Notes: generated from the sequence alone by a model not told the origin. A stretch of DNA of 64,000 nt from Geobacter sp. AOG1 (GCF_019972315.1 NZ_BLIZ01000001.1:372001-436000); one strand, 5' to 3'. Positions 43,418 to 53,533 are shown, counted from the stretch's first letter. A program made the numbers and translations.

Positions 43418-44227
43418 ATGAAAGTTTTGCTCCCTGCTCTCGTGATACTGCTGTTCGCCTGTAACGTGGAGGCCAAGGTACTGACCAAGACCATCGAGTA
43501 CCGCCACGGCGACGCCCTGCTCCAAGGGTACCTGGCATGGGACGACGCCGTCAAGGGGAAGCGTCCCGGCGTGCTCGTGGTGCATGAATGGTGGGGGCAC
43601 AACGCTTATGTCCGACACCGGGCAGAACAGCTGGCACAACTCGGCTACGTCGCCTTTGCTCTCGACATGTACGGGAAAGGAATCCTCGCTAAAACTCCCG
43701 AGGAGGCGGGAAAACTGGCGGGACAATTCAAGAACGACCGCCCCTTGGGGCGCGCCCGTGCCCGGGCGGGGCTTGATGTCCTGTTGCAGCAGGAACTGAC
43801 CGATCCGGCACGGGTAGCGGCCGTCGGTTACTGCTTCGGCGGGACGACGGTCCTGGAGATGGCCCGGGGTGGGGCACCACTGGCAGGCGTAGTAAGCTTC
43901 CACGGCGGTCTGGACACCCCCCTCCCCGCCCAGCCCGGAGCCATCAAGGCAAAGGTCCTTGTTCTCCACGGCGCCGACGACCCCTTCGTCCCGGCGGAGC
44001 AGATTACCGTTTTCGAGAACGAGATGCGCCAAGCGGGGGCAGACTGGCAACTCGTCAAGTACGGCGGCGCAGTCCACAGCTTCACCAATCCAGAGTCTGA
44101 CAGCTACAATCTGAAGGGGGCCGCCTACAACAAGAAAGCGGATATGCGCTCATGGGAGGCGATGCGGGCGTTTTTTGGAGAAATCTTCCGTCTGCCTTCC
44201 GCACCATCAAGTGTCAGAGTGGAATGA
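43418..44227 (+). CDS. Dienelactone hydrolase family protein, exported
   Basis: A 269-residue alpha/beta hydrolase with a signal peptide (1-19) and the dienelactone hydrolase fold. The nucleophile Cys139 sits in VGYCFGG, with an Asp in LHGADDPF and a His in VHSFTNPES completing the triad. VVHEWWGHN near residue 55 forms the oxyanion region typical of the group. The ATG at 43418 has CAGGAGG 6 bases upstream. The substrate is unknown; export argues against a classical chlorocatechol role. Confidence 0.9.
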   Translation: MKVLLPALVILLFACNVEAKVLTKTIEYRHGDALLQGYLAWDDAVKGKRPGVLVVHEWWGHNAYVRHRAEQLAQLGYVAFALDMYGKGILAKTPEEAGKLAGQFKNDRPLGRARARAGLDVLLQQELTDPARVAAVGYCFGGTTVLEMARGGAPLAGVVSFHGGLDTPLPAQPGAIKAKVLVLHGADDPFVPAEQITVFENEMRQAGADWQLVKYGGAVHSFTNPESDSYNLKGAAYNKKADMRSWEAMRAFFGEIFRLPSAPSSVRVE

Positions 44228-44275
44228 GCCTGCAAGTCAGTTTTCTCCCTCTGTGTCCTCGGTGGTTTCTAGTTT

Positions 44276-45139
44276 TTAGGCTTGGAGAGTATCAAGGGAA
44301 CCGTACTGGTCCGCGTGGTAGGAACTCCGCACGTAGGGGCCGCTCTCCACGTGGGAAAACCCCATGGCCAGGGCCCGTTCCCGGAACCGCTCGAACTCCG
44401 CCGGCTCAATGAAGCGCTGCACCGGCTGGTGCCCCTTGCTCGGCGCCAGGTACTGGCCGAGGCTCAGGTACGCGCACCCCACTCTCCGCAGGTCGGCCAG
44501 TACCTCCAGCACCTCAACCTCCTCTTCTCCCAGGCCGAGCATGAGCCCCGACTTGGCAGGGAGCTCCGGCGCCAGTTCGCCCAGCATCTCCAGAACCCGG
44601 AGGGAACGCCGGTAATCGGCCCCCTGGCGGATATGGTAGAGACGCGGCACCGTTTCCAGGTTGTGGCCGAGGATGTCGGGCCGGGCCGCCACCACCACGG
44701 CGAGGCTGGCCCGTTCCCCCTGAAAGTCGGGGATGAGGAGTTCGATGCGCGTCCCGGGCGACGCCTCCCGGACCGCCGCCACCGTCGCTGCGAAGTGCTC
44801 CGCGCCGCCGTCCGGCAGGTCGTCCCGGGTCGGGCTCGTGATCACCACGTGTTTGAGGCCGAGGCGGACGACCGCCGCCGCCACCCGTGCCGGTTCGGCC
44901 TGATCGACCGGGCCGGGCTGCTCCTTGGTGACGTTGCAGAAGGAGCAGAGGCGGGTGCAGAGCCGGCCGAGGATGAGAAAGGTGGCCTGGCGCTGCCGGA
45001 AGCACTCGGAGATGTTGGGGCAGTGGGCCTCCTGGCAGACGGTGTGGAGCCGCAGGTCCCCCAGGAGTCGCTCCATGTCGGCGTGGGCGGCGGGGGATAT
45101 CTTCTTCTGCAGCCATTCCGGCCGGCGGGTAATTTTCAT
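44276..45139 (-). CDS. lipA: Lipoyl synthase
   Basis: A 287-residue radical SAM enzyme inserting two sulfurs into octanoyl groups bound to carrier proteins. The auxiliary cluster cysteines are C35, C40 and C46 (Cx4Cx5C), and the radical SAM cluster C61, C65 and C68 in CTRLCSFCN. The conserved C-terminal RSSYHAD motif supplies the serine ligand. The ATG at 45139 overlaps the octanoyltransferase stop by 4 bases. It ends the gcv-lip cluster, which provides lipoate to GcvH. Confidence 0.96.
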   Translation of the reverse strand: MKITRRPEWLQKKISPAAHADMERLLGDLRLHTVCQEAHCPNISECFRQRQATFLILGRLCTRLCSFCNVTKEQPGPVDQAEPARVAAAVVRLGLKHVVITSPTRDDLPDGGAEHFAATVAAVREASPGTRIELLIPDFQGERASLAVVVAARPDILGHNLETVPRLYHIRQGADYRRSLRVLEMLGELAPELPAKSGLMLGLGEEEVEVLEVLADLRRVGCAYLSLGQYLAPSKGHQPVQRFIEPAEFERFRERALAMGFSHVESGPYVRSSYHADQYGSLDTLQA

Positions 45140-45954
45140 GCCTCTCTTCCTTCCTGGTTCCATCCTTTGGTTTCGTACTTCTCCCGCTGCAGCTTTTCCG
45201 CCAGAGCAGCTTCAGCAGTAGTAAGCCCCTCTTCTTGAAGCTCGACCCCCAGGTTTTCCCGGAACGCCTCCGCGAGCACCCCCTTGAGCCGATCGATCGG
45301 CAGCGTCACTCCCAACTCCGCCAGACTGACGGTCCCTTCTTCCACCCCGGCCGGTCGTTCCCGGAGGAAGGGGAGTGCCGTGGCCAGCCTGTTTTCCAGC
45401 GGAATGGAGCCGTGCTGGAAGACCGTCTCCCGGATGCGGCGCTGGGCATTCCCCCCCAGTTTCCGGCCGCCGACGAGGATGTCGTACTCCTCCTTGCCGG
45501 CAAAGCAGAAGGGGGTCCGCTCGCCGAGCCGTCCATGGCCGGGATGCCGGTCGACGGCGAAGGCGGCATCGAGGCCGAGCCGTTTGTAGGTGAGAAGCAG
45601 GAAGCCGCAGAGGGTACGGAACGCCCCCTTGACGGAGGTGGCATCGGGAATATGGCGCTGGGCGCAGACGATGCTGTAGGTGAGTTCCGACGCATGATAG
45701 ATGACCCCGCCACCGGTCACCCGTCGGACCACCGGGATGCCCGCTGCCCGGCAGCGTGGCAGGTCGAGGACCTCGTCCGCCGCCTGGAATTTTCCCAGTG
45801 AAAATGCCGGTGGCTCCCACCCGTAAAGGCGGAGCACCGGCAGGGAACTGGCCGGGTCGAAACTGTTGAGCAGCGCCTCGTCAACCGCCATGTTGGCGGG
45901 ACCAGCCAAGGGGCCGGTATCGATGAGGCGCCAGGGGGAATGGATAGGGTTCAT
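45136..45954 (-). CDS. lipM: Octanoyl-[acyl carrier]:protein transferase, LipM type
   Basis: A 272-residue protein of the biotin/lipoate ligase fold. RRVTGGGVIYH at about 77-87 and GGRKLGGNAQRR at about 162-173 are the lipoyl-adenylate/acyl-site motifs. Cys150 in PFCFAGKEEYD matches the catalytic Cys of Bacillus LipM, which separates LipM octanoyltransferases from LplA ligases. It should transfer octanoate from acyl carrier protein to GcvH, for sulfur insertion by the LipA encoded next. A lipoate-ligase function is the alternative. Confidence 0.88.
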   Translation of the reverse strand: MNPIHSPWRLIDTGPLAGPANMAVDEALLNSFDPASSLPVLRLYGWEPPAFSLGKFQAADEVLDLPRCRAAGIPVVRRVTGGGVIYHASELTYSIVCAQRHIPDATSVKGAFRTLCGFLLLTYKRLGLDAAFAVDRHPGHGRLGERTPFCFAGKEEYDILVGGRKLGGNAQRRIRETVFQHGSIPLENRLATALPFLRERPAGVEEGTVSLAELGVTLPIDRLKGVLAEAFRENLGVELQEEGLTTAEAALAEKLQREKYETKGWNQEGREA

Positions 45955-46003
45955 AGTACGTCGACGGCGCGGGACGGGAGGAACCTCCTCGTCCCCCCCG
46001 TTT

Positions 46004-47449
46004 TCACCATTTCATGTGACAGACGTTCTGCTCCCGCGCCGCCTTGGTCTCGTCGAGGCGCGATACCGGCATGGAGACCGGCGCCGTATGGAGGGCTTCC
46101 GGGTCCTTCTCCGCCGCCTCGGCAGCCTCCCGCATCACCGCGATGAAGGCATCCATGGTCGCCTTGCTCTCGGTCTCGGTCGGCTCGATCATGATCGCCT
46201 CCTTGACGATGAGGGGGAAGTAGACGGTGGGGGGGTGGTACCCCCGGTCGATGAGGTACTTGGCGATGTCGATGGCGTGCACTCCCTGCTTCAACTGGCG
46301 GCTCGCCGAGAAGACGCACTCGTGCATGCAGGTCTGATCGTAGGGGAGGTCGTAGTAATCCTTCAGCTGGCTCATGATATAGTTGGCGTTCAGGACCGCC
46401 TGCTCGCTCACCTGGATGAGCCCGTCGCGGCCGAGCATGGTCATGTAGGCGAAGGCCTTGACCATCACCCCGAAGTTGCCGAAGAAGTTGGCGGTCCGGC
46501 CGATGCTTGTGGGGCACGCCGTTTCCAGGGCGTAGTCGCCGTCACCCTTCCTGATGACCCGCGGCGTGGGGAGGAAGGGGACGAGTGATTTCTTCACTCC
46601 AACCGGTCCGCTCCCCGGCCCACCGCCGCCGTGGGGGGTACCGAAGGTCTTGTGGAGGTTCACGTGGATCACGTCGAATCCCACGTCCCCCGGCCGCATC
46701 TTCCCCAGGATGGCGTTCAGGTTGGCGCCGTCGTAGTACATGAGGGCGTCGTGGGAGTGGGCGATGTCGGCGATCTCCTTGATATGGGGGTTGAAGAGGC
46801 CGAGGGTGTTGGGGCAGGTCATCATGACCGCCGCCACCTCGTCGTTCATCGCCTGCCGGAACAGCTCCAGGTCCATATCGCCGTAGGGGGCGGTGGGGAC
46901 AGTGATGATCTCGTACCCCACCATGGCGGCGGAGGCCGGGTTGGTGCCGTGGGAGGAGTCGGGGACCACCACGTACTTCTTCTTGTTCCCCTTCGCCCGG
47001 TGGTAGGCGGCGATCAGCATGATACCGGTCATCTCGCCGTGGGCCCCGGCGAGGGGCTGGGTGGTCACCTCGGCCATGCCGGTGATCTCCGCCAGCCAGT
47101 TCCCCAGCTCAAAGAGCATCCCGAGTGACCCCTGGCTGAACCGCTCGCCGGTGGGGAGAAGCGCGGTCATGGGGTGGTATGGGGCGAAGAGGCCGGCGAC
47201 GTTCTCCAGCACCTTGGCGTTGTACTTCATGGTGCAGGAGCCCAGCGGATAGAAATTGGTGTCCACCGAGAAGTTGCGCCGCGACAGGTTGGTGTAGTGG
47301 CGCACCACGTCCATCTCGCTCACCTCGGGAAGGCCGGCCGGTTCGTTCCGGCGCAGGCCGGCGGGGAGCTCGGCGGCCCGGGGCACGTCGGCGGCCGGCA
47401 GTTTCACGCCGGGACGGCCGGCAACGGATTGTTCGTAGATCAGTTTCAT
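46004..47449 (-). CDS. gcvPB: Glycine dehydrogenase (decarboxylating) subunit 2
   Basis: A 481-residue pyridoxal phosphate subunit of the glycine cleavage P protein. The cofactor Lys lies in [18 protein letters not shown]. With the GcvPA subunit it decarboxylates glycine and loads the aminomethyl group onto lipoylated GcvH. Its start overlaps the gcvPA stop by 4 bases. The two-subunit P protein, as opposed to the single long one of E. coli, is common in anaerobes and Gram-positives. Confidence 0.96.
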   Translation of the reverse strand: MKLIYEQSVAGRPGVKLPAADVPRAAELPAGLRRNEPAGLPEVSEMDVVRHYTNLSRRNFSVDTNFYPLGSCTMKYNAKVLENVAGLFAPYHPMTALLPTGERFSQGSLGMLFELGNWLAEITGMAEVTTQPLAGAHGEMTGIMLIAAYHRAKGNKKKYVVVPDSSHGTNPASAAMVGYEIITVPTAPYGDMDLELFRQAMNDEVAAVMMTCPNTLGLFNPHIKEIADIAHSHDALMYYDGANLNAILGKMRPGDVGFDVIHVNLHKTFGTPHGGGGPGSGPVGVKKSLVPFLPTPRVIRKGDGDYALETACPTSIGRTANFFGNFGVMVKAFAYMTMLGRDGLIQVSEQAVLNANYIMSQLKDYYDLPYDQTCMHECVFSASRQLKQGVHAIDIAKYLIDRGYHPPTVYFPLIVKEAIMIEPTETESKATMDAFIAVMREAAEAAEKDPEALHTAPVSMPVSRLDETKAAREQNVCHMKW

Positions 47450-48786
47450 AACGCCCTCTCCAGTTCCCTGGCCAGGGCCAGTATCTCGTCCTTGGTCCGC
47501 TTCTCCGTCACCGTCACCACCAGGCAGTTCTCCATTCCCGGATAATAGGCCGCAAGCGGCACGCCGGCGGCGACGTGAGCCTGGAGGAGCTTTGCCACCA
47601 CCTCATCGGCATTCTTCGGCAGCGCCAGGGTGAACTCGTTGAAGGTGGCGGCACCGTTGAGCACGGACACCCCCTTGACGGCGGCGAGCACCCCTTTGGC
47701 ATACTCCGCCTTGTCGTAGTTGAGCCGGGCCAGTTCCGCGAACCCCTGCTTGCCGATGCTGGCAAGGAAGATGAGCCCCCGCAGAGCACAGAGGCTCTGG
47801 TTGCTGCAGATGTTGGACGTCGCCTTGTGGCGCTTGATGTGCTGCTCCCGGGCCTGGAGGGTGAGGACGAAGCCGCGTCGCCCTTCCCGGTCCACCGTCT
47901 CGCCGATGATCCGTCCCGGCAGGTTCCGGATGTACTTCTTGGTCGTGGCGATGAAACCGAAGGAGGGACCGCCGAAGGAGAGGGGATTCCCCAGACTTTG
48001 GCCGTCCCCCACGGCGATATCGGCCCCCATGGCGCCGGGGCTTTGCACCAGGCCGAGGGATACGGGGTAGACCGACGCGACCAGGAGCGCCCCCTTGGCG
48101 TGGGCGGCATCCGCCAGGCCGGTGAGGTCGTCCAGGGTGCCGAAGAAGTTCGGATTCTGCACCAGCACCGCGGCGGTCTGCTCGTCCAGGGCTGCCAGCA
48201 TCGCTGTCCGGTCCGTGCCCCCCTGCTGGGGAGCGATCTCCACGATCTCTACCCCCAGGTTGGTCAGGTAGGTCCGCACCACCTGCCGGGTGAAGGGGCT
48301 CACCCCGCCGTCCATGACGAGCCGGTTCCGGTTGGTCACCCGCAGGGACATCATGGCCGCCTCCGCCAGGGCCGTGGCCCCGTCGTAGAGGGAGGCGTTG
48401 GCCACCTCCATCGCGGTCAGGCGGCAGATGGCGGTCTGGTACTCGAACAGCGCCTGCAGGGTCCCCTGGGCACACTCGGGCTGATAGGGGGTGTAGGCGG
48501 TGTAGAACTCGGCCCGCCCCGAGAGGTGGTCAACCACCGCAGGGATGACATGGTCGTAGTAGCCGCCGCCGATGAAGTTGGTCATCCCCTGGGCGTTTTG
48601 CGCCGCCAGGGTCTGCATCCGCTGGGACAGTTCGAACTCGGACATCCCGTCCGGCAGGTCGAAGGAGCCGGCCCGGAGTGCGACCGGGATCGGCGCGAAC
48701 AGGTCGTCCACGCTCGCCACCCCGATGGCGGCGAGCATCTCCCCGATCTCCTCCGGGGTGTTGGGGCAGTAGTGGGACTCTTTCAT
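47446..48786 (-). CDS. gcvPA: Glycine dehydrogenase (decarboxylating) subunit 1
   Basis: A 446-residue partner of GcvPB. Conserved stretches are [21 protein letters not shown], a Gly-rich [16 protein letters not shown] and [13 protein letters not shown]. It lacks the cofactor lysine, as expected for this half. Its start overlaps the gcvH stop by 4 bases (ATGA), and it overlaps gcvPB at the other end, so the three are translationally coupled. Confidence 0.96.
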   Translation of the reverse strand: MKESHYCPNTPEEIGEMLAAIGVASVDDLFAPIPVALRAGSFDLPDGMSEFELSQRMQTLAAQNAQGMTNFIGGGYYDHVIPAVVDHLSGRAEFYTAYTPYQPECAQGTLQALFEYQTAICRLTAMEVANASLYDGATALAEAAMMSLRVTNRNRLVMDGGVSPFTRQVVRTYLTNLGVEIVEIAPQQGGTDRTAMLAALDEQTAAVLVQNPNFFGTLDDLTGLADAAHAKGALLVASVYPVSLGLVQSPGAMGADIAVGDGQSLGNPLSFGGPSFGFIATTKKYIRNLPGRIIGETVDREGRRGFVLTLQAREQHIKRHKATSNICSNQSLCALRGLIFLASIGKQGFAELARLNYDKAEYAKGVLAAVKGVSVLNGAATFNEFTLALPKNADEVVAKLLQAHVAAGVPLAAYYPGMENCLVVTVTEKRTKDEILALARELERAL

Positions 48787-49157
48787 GCCAGGCTCCGGAG
48801 GTATTCGTCATAGGCGGCCCGGTCCATGAGCGCCTTCACCTCGGACGGATCGCTCATCTCGATCCAGGCCATCCAGCCGGCATCCTCGGCCGCCTCATTG
48901 ACGATCTCCGGCCGGTCTTCCAGCGCCTCGTTCACCTTGGTCACCGTCCCGGAGACGGGGGAGTAGATGTCGCTCGCCGCCTTCACCGACTCGATGGCGC
49001 AGAGCACCTGGAACTGCTTGACCGTCTTCCCCACCTGGGGGAGTTCCACGAAGGTCACGTCCCCCAGCTGATGGGCCGCATACTCGGTGATGCCGACACT
49101 GGCGATCCCTTCCTTGATTTTGACCCACTCGTGTTCTTTGGTGAAATACACGGACAT
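48783..49157 (-). CDS. gcvH: Glycine cleavage system H protein
   Basis: A 124-residue lipoyl carrier protein. The lipoylated Lys59 lies in [14 protein letters not shown], within the FxLPxVG and LCAIESVKA pattern of H proteins. It shuttles the aminomethyl group from the P to the T protein. GGAGG lies upstream of the ATG at 49157. It follows gcvT after a gap that holds a palindromic repeat. Confidence 0.97.
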   Translation of the reverse strand: MSVYFTKEHEWVKIKEGIASVGITEYAAHQLGDVTFVELPQVGKTVKQFQVLCAIESVKAASDIYSPVSGTVTKVNEALEDRPEIVNEAAEDAGWMAWIEMSDPSEVKALMDRAAYDEYLRSLA

Positions 49158-49204
49158 AGCTCTAACCTCCCGAAAAATTGAATTCAATGAACCCTGAAAA
49201 CCGA

Positions 49205-49298
49205 TTAACAGGGATATACAGGATGAACAGGATAAATAGACCGTAAAGGCCGATTCTTTGTATTCCTACATCCTGAGTATCCTGTCCATCCCTGTTAA
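49205..49298. repeat. Inverted repeat element between gcvT and gcvH
   Basis: Two arms of about 32 bases, 49205-49236 and 49267-49298, are imperfect inverted repeats built from short phrases such as TTAACAGGGAT and ACAGGAT. They leave a 30-base loop. The CAGGGAT-ACAGGATGAACAGGAT type of repeat is widespread between genes of Geobacter-like bacteria, as I recall. A strong RNA hairpin here could set relative expression of gcvT and gcvH. Confidence 0.75.
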
Positions 49299-49307
49299 AT
49301 TGTCTGG

Positions 49308-50399
49308 TTAAGACCTCAACGAACCGTCCTTGTAAAAGGGCAATTCAACCACCGTCGCCTCCATGCTCACCTTTTCGTGCCGGATGGTGAGCGGGGCGCC
49401 GAGGACGGCCACGTCGGGGCGGACAAAACCGATGCCGACGCCGCAGCCGAGCATGGGGGAAAAGACCCCGCTCGTGACGGTGCCGACCGCCTCCCCTTCG
49501 AAGCAGATCTCGTAGTGGTGGCGAGGGGAACGGCGAGAGCCGACCTGGAAGGCGACCTTTACCTTGTCGAGTCCCTGCTGTTGCTGCTTCAGCAGTGCCT
49601 CTTTCCCCACGAACGCTTTGTCGAAATTGACGAAGGCACCAAGCCCCGCCTCCAGCGGCGTCGTCACCTCGTCGATGTCGCTGCCGTAGAGGCTGTACCC
49701 CACCTCCAGGCGGAGCACGTCACGGGCGCCGAGACCGGCCGGCTTCACTCGCTCGTCCGCCAGGAGAAGGTTCCAGAGCTCCACCACCTTGTCGGCAGGG
49801 AGGAACAGCTCGTATCCCAGCTCGCCGGTGTAGCCGGTCCGGCTGACGATCGCCTCCACCCCGAGGAGGGTGGTCCTGATGAACTTGAAATAGGGGATCT
49901 GGCCGATTTCCGGGCCGAACATCTCGACGAGCACCTGGCGGGCAAGGGGGCCCTGGAGGTCGAGCTTGCCGGTGTCGGCGGATACGTTGGCAAAAAGGGC
50001 GCCATCTTTGAGGCGGGACCGGATGACGGCGAAGTCGTTGGCGATGGTGGCGGCGTTCACCACGATCATCGCCTCTTCCTCGCCGAGGCGGAAGACGATG
50101 AGATCGTCGATGACCCCGCCGGCATCGTTGAGGAGGAAGCCGTAGCGGGAGCGGCCGATGGGGATGCTCTTGACGGAGAAGGTGAAGACATCCTCCAGCC
50201 CCCCCGCCTCAATGTCCCCCTGGTACAGGAACTCTCCCATGTGGCAGATGTCGAACAGTGCCGCCTTTTCCCGGCACCAGCGGTGCTCGGCGATGATCCC
50301 CTCGTACTGGATCGGCATGTTCCAGCCGCCGAAGGGGGCAAGAAGCGCCTTGAGTCGTTCGTGTTCCGCCAGAAGCGGGGTGCTCTGCAGCTGGTCCAT
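49308..50399 (-). CDS. gcvT: Glycine cleavage system T protein (aminomethyltransferase)
   Basis: A 363-residue folate enzyme releasing ammonia and methylenetetrahydrofolate from aminomethyl-GcvH. Motifs are PFGGWNMPIQYEGI, the SRTGYTGELGYEL box and DVLRLEVGYSLYGSDI, with a C-terminal barrel. It is the first gene of the gcvT-gcvH-gcvPA-gcvPB-lipM-lipA cluster. I looked for a glycine riboswitch in the 174 bases upstream and did not recognise one; a GC-rich, structured segment is present at about 50500-50573. Confidence 0.96.
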   Translation of the reverse strand: MDQLQSTPLLAEHERLKALLAPFGGWNMPIQYEGIIAEHRWCREKAALFDICHMGEFLYQGDIEAGGLEDVFTFSVKSIPIGRSRYGFLLNDAGGVIDDLIVFRLGEEEAMIVVNAATIANDFAVIRSRLKDGALFANVSADTGKLDLQGPLARQVLVEMFGPEIGQIPYFKFIRTTLLGVEAIVSRTGYTGELGYELFLPADKVVELWNLLLADERVKPAGLGARDVLRLEVGYSLYGSDIDEVTTPLEAGLGAFVNFDKAFVGKEALLKQQQQGLDKVKVAFQVGSRRSPRHHYEICFEGEAVGTVTSGVFSPMLGCGVGIGFVRPDVAVLGAPLTIRHEKVSMEATVVELPFYKDGSLRS

Positions 50400-50573
50400 G
50401 GCATTCTCCGTGACATCCGACGTTAAAGCGAGGTCCCACTGTAAAAAAATATGGACGGTTTGTAAACAGGTTTGTTGGGATTTTTTCAGGGGAGGGAAGC
50501 GGGGGGATAAAACCGCTCTGGCAGCAGCTCTGCGGCTACCCTCACTCCCCGGGAAACAGGGACGGAAACGGCT

Positions 50574-52196
50574 TCAGCCAAGGGGCTCGGACCGGCTCCC
50601 CCGCAGCCTGCGACGCGCCGCCTCCGCCAGTTCCACGAGGCCGTCCAGGGTCCGCCGGTAGAAGCGGCGAACCGGCATCCGGTTGACGAGAATATCCGTC
50701 CCCGACCGCTCAAGCGTGACCCGGTCCCCCGGCGTCAGGGGGGCGGTCCGGTCATAGAACTCGCCGCCGATGCCGAACAGGAAGTTGTAGCGCTCTCCCG
50801 CCTCGCAGTGGCAGGAAACCACCATGACGGTATTGAGCGGCTCGCCGCTCTTGTGGTCGAAGCGGGTGGTGGCGGTGACGAAATCCCCCTCCACCGGCCC
50901 GTTACCCGCCAAAAGCGCCTCCACCGTCATGTCGCGGGGCTTGGTCCTCCCCAGGGATGGCAATCCCCACGGCTTGTATGGCTCGTGGCGGCGTTTGTCG
51001 TAGTGTTCCTCCCGCTCCAGCAGGATGACCACGTTATTGTTGATCGGGCCGCCGATGGAGTGGGAGAGCCCGGCCCGGAATCCCCGCTCCAGGATGAGGC
51101 GGTGGTTCTCCACCACCTGGATCATCCCCGTGGCTCCCAGGGGGTGCCCCCGCCCCTTCAGGCCCCCCGTCAGGTTGGTGGGGAACAGTCCATGCTCCCC
51201 CGTCAGCTCGTCGTCCAGGAGGCCATCCAGCAGGCGGTGCCGGGGGAGAATCCCCAGGTCCACCATGTTGATGGGACCAAAGCCGTTGAAAGGGTCGTGC
51301 ATGTTCACGTGGAGCCCCCCCGCCAGGCTCCGGACGTCCTTCAGCCCCGCCATGCCGTAGGCCTCGGCGGCAGCCCGGACCGTGGCGGGGAAGGAGTGGA
51401 AGTAGTTGCGGTCGGCGATGGTCGGGATGTCCGTGGCGCTTCCGACCCCGGCCGCCAGTACCTCCTGGGGACGGGAGGTAAGGATCACCGCCGCCACCCC
51501 GTCGGACATGGGGCAGAAGTCGTGGTAGCGCAGCGGCCACCAGTACTGGTAGTTCTTGCCGCTGACGATCTGGCGGTAATACTCCTCCACTTCGATCTCG
51601 AAATTCAGGTGGGCGTCGGGGTTCCGGGCGGCGTAGCGATGGGCGCGCTGGGTCAAAAGCGACGAAAAGGCGGTCCACTCCTCCAGCGACAACCCGAGCC
51701 GCTCCATGAGCGCCCGCGCCACCAGCGCCCCGCAGGCGGGCATACTGAGGCCGAACTCAGCCTCGTCCCGGTCGATCACCCCCGCCACGATCCGGGTCGC
51801 CTCCGGGGTGGAAACGTCGCTCATTTTCTGGATGCCGATGGCGAGCACATGGTCGCAGCTCCCCGAGGCGACCATCTGGTAGGCGACCTCGAAGGCGGTC
51901 GCCCCGGACGACGAGGCGGTGTCGATGAGGATCGACTTGGTCCCCGAGACCCCCAGCACCCCCGCCACCTTGGCGGCGGTATTGTCCACGCTGGAAAAGG
52001 CCACCGGGCTCTGGCACCCCACGACCACCGCCTCGATCTCCTTGCGCCGGACCGGGCTCCCGTCGAACACCGCCCCGCTCTTCTCCGCCAGGCCAAGAAA
52101 CGAGAGCTCCTCCCGCTCCCTGCCGTTGTACCGGCCGACCGGCGCCATGTAGGAAGCGGCGACATAGACTTTGCGTGGGTGAAAAGCTGTTTTCAT
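50574..52196 (-). CDS. Thiolase-family protein with Ser at the nucleophile position and a C-terminal OB-like domain
   Basis: A 540-residue protein of the SCP-x/thiolase-like superfamily. In the first half, the usual nucleophile segment (A-C-A-S-G) reads DTASSSGAT, so Ser95 stands where the catalytic Cys normally lies. The second half keeps the acid-base His351 in GGLKGRGHPLGATG. Residues about 400-520 resemble the DUF35-type OB domain (with FVTATTRFDHKSGE and PLTPGDRVTL) that is often a separate partner of such thiolases, so this may be a natural fusion. The reaction is unknown. It is transcribed toward gcvT but separated by 174 bases. Confidence 0.85.
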   Translation of the reverse strand: MKTAFHPRKVYVAASYMAPVGRYNGREREELSFLGLAEKSGAVFDGSPVRRKEIEAVVVGCQSPVAFSSVDNTAAKVAGVLGVSGTKSILIDTASSSGATAFEVAYQMVASGSCDHVLAIGIQKMSDVSTPEATRIVAGVIDRDEAEFGLSMPACGALVARALMERLGLSLEEWTAFSSLLTQRAHRYAARNPDAHLNFEIEVEEYYRQIVSGKNYQYWWPLRYHDFCPMSDGVAAVILTSRPQEVLAAGVGSATDIPTIADRNYFHSFPATVRAAAEAYGMAGLKDVRSLAGGLHVNMHDPFNGFGPINMVDLGILPRHRLLDGLLDDELTGEHGLFPTNLTGGLKGRGHPLGATGMIQVVENHRLILERGFRAGLSHSIGGPINNNVVILLEREEHYDKRRHEPYKPWGLPSLGRTKPRDMTVEALLAGNGPVEGDFVTATTRFDHKSGEPLNTVMVVSCHCEAGERYNFLFGIGGEFYDRTAPLTPGDRVTLERSGTDILVNRMPVRRFYRRTLDGLVELAEAARRRLRGSRSEPLG

Positions 52197-52507
52197 GGTC
52201 GAGTCCTTCCTCCGTCAGCCGTTATCCGGCGAGCAGTTCCTTTTCCCGCCGTGCTTCACATTGTAGCCGATGGGAAGACTATTGACAATTTCCCACCACC
52301 ATTCTGCTTGCACAATTGCAGTGTACCGATCGATGGTGTTTAGTGCGGGGCGGTTCCCCCTTGCAATGCCCGCGAATTGATGTAGGATGTGTTGGAAAAC
52401 ATTAATAATTCCACATCAAGGGGGTGAATCCGGCACCGTCACCATCGGCACAATTGCAGGGATTCGTTACTATCGAATCGATTAACAACCAGTGAGGACT
52501 ATACAAT
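52197..52507. other. Divergent promoter region, thiolase-like and GDSL genes
   Basis: These 311 bases lie between divergent starts. The right part is AT-richer, with GAGGA 10 bases before the GDSL start. CACAATTGCAG occurs at about 52311 and again near 52450, and a short inverted repeat (GTTACTATCGAATCGATTAAC) lies at about 52465-52487; either might be an operator. No promoter could be called. Confidence 0.35.
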
Positions 52508-53452
52508 ATGAAAACGATGGGCATTACCAGATGGACCGTTATGGGCATTTTGCTGATCCTCGTACTGCAGGTGCCGGGCTGGGCCGCGGCGCAAACCACG
52601 TTTAGCCGGATTGTGGTATTCGGGGACAGCCTGTCCGACTCCGGCAACGCATTTGTTTTCGTAGGTGGGGCAAACACGCCACCCTACGCTTTCCTTGACC
52701 AGCTCCTCATTCCCGACAGACCTTACGCAAAAGGGGGGCACCACTTCAGTAACGGCGCAACCTGGGTTGAACAGCTTGCGCGACCAATGGGGTTCGCCGG
52801 GAACACCCGCCCCGCCTTCCAGGAATTGGGAACCGACGCGACCAATTACGCGGTCGGCGGCGCCAGGGCGCGCGTAGACGGGATCAACGTCGACTTCGGC
52901 TTTCAGGTGAACGCTTTCCTCAACGCCTTTGGCACGGCCCCGGCCGATGCCCTCTACGTGATCGAGTTCGGCAGCAACGACGTCCGCGATGCACTGGCAG
53001 CAGCCGATCCAAGCATCCTCGCCAGCGCACTGAACTCCATCGGCAACAACATCGGTGCCCTGTATGGTGCAGGGGCGAGAAAGTTCCTCGTATGCAACGC
53101 GCCCGACATCTCCCTGACCCCCGCTGTTCGCTCTCTTGGCCCTCTTGCCGGACAATTCGCTAATTTATTATCGGTATCGTTCAACGGGGGGCTCGACTCA
53201 CTATTGGGGTCACTGGCAGTGCTTCCCGGAATCGAGATCGTGCGTGTCGATTTTTTCAAGAAGCTTACCGACATCGTCGCCGCCCCTGCAACATTCGATC
53301 TGAGTGTCGTGGATAAAGCCTGCGTAATGCCGAATACCCCACCGTACACCTGCCAGCAGCCCGATCATTTCCTGTTCTGGGACGGGGTTCATCCGACCCA
53401 GGCGGTCCACGCCATCATCTCGCAGGAAGCGGCGACCGCACTGGCACAGTAA
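52508..53452 (+). CDS. Secreted SGNH/GDSL-family hydrolase
   Basis: A 314-residue exported lipase/esterase-like enzyme. The signal peptide covers about 1-28 (cleavage AAA/QTT). Block I FGDSLSDSGN supplies Ser41, block III reads GSNDVRD and block V DGVHPTQ supplies Asp and His. The order and spacing fit the GDSL lipase/thermolabile-hemolysin-like group with an N-terminal catalytic domain and no extra domain. The natural ester substrate is unknown. A good terminator follows. Confidence 0.92.
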   Translation: MKTMGITRWTVMGILLILVLQVPGWAAAQTTFSRIVVFGDSLSDSGNAFVFVGGANTPPYAFLDQLLIPDRPYAKGGHHFSNGATWVEQLARPMGFAGNTRPAFQELGTDATNYAVGGARARVDGINVDFGFQVNAFLNAFGTAPADALYVIEFGSNDVRDALAAADPSILASALNSIGNNIGALYGAGARKFLVCNAPDISLTPAVRSLGPLAGQFANLLSVSFNGGLDSLLGSLAVLPGIEIVRVDFFKKLTDIVAAPATFDLSVVDKACVMPNTPPYTCQQPDHFLFWDGVHPTQAVHAIISQEAATALAQ

Positions 53453-53533
53453 TGAGGATGTGCCACATTTTCGAAATGATGGACAAGATTGTGTGGAAGT
53501 AAGACGAGTCGAGACGTGATGTACTGGAGCAAA

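Noticed and set aside
50400-50573. Possible glycine riboswitch before gcvT
   Set aside because: The segment is GC-rich and structured, but I could not find the conserved tandem aptamer cores.
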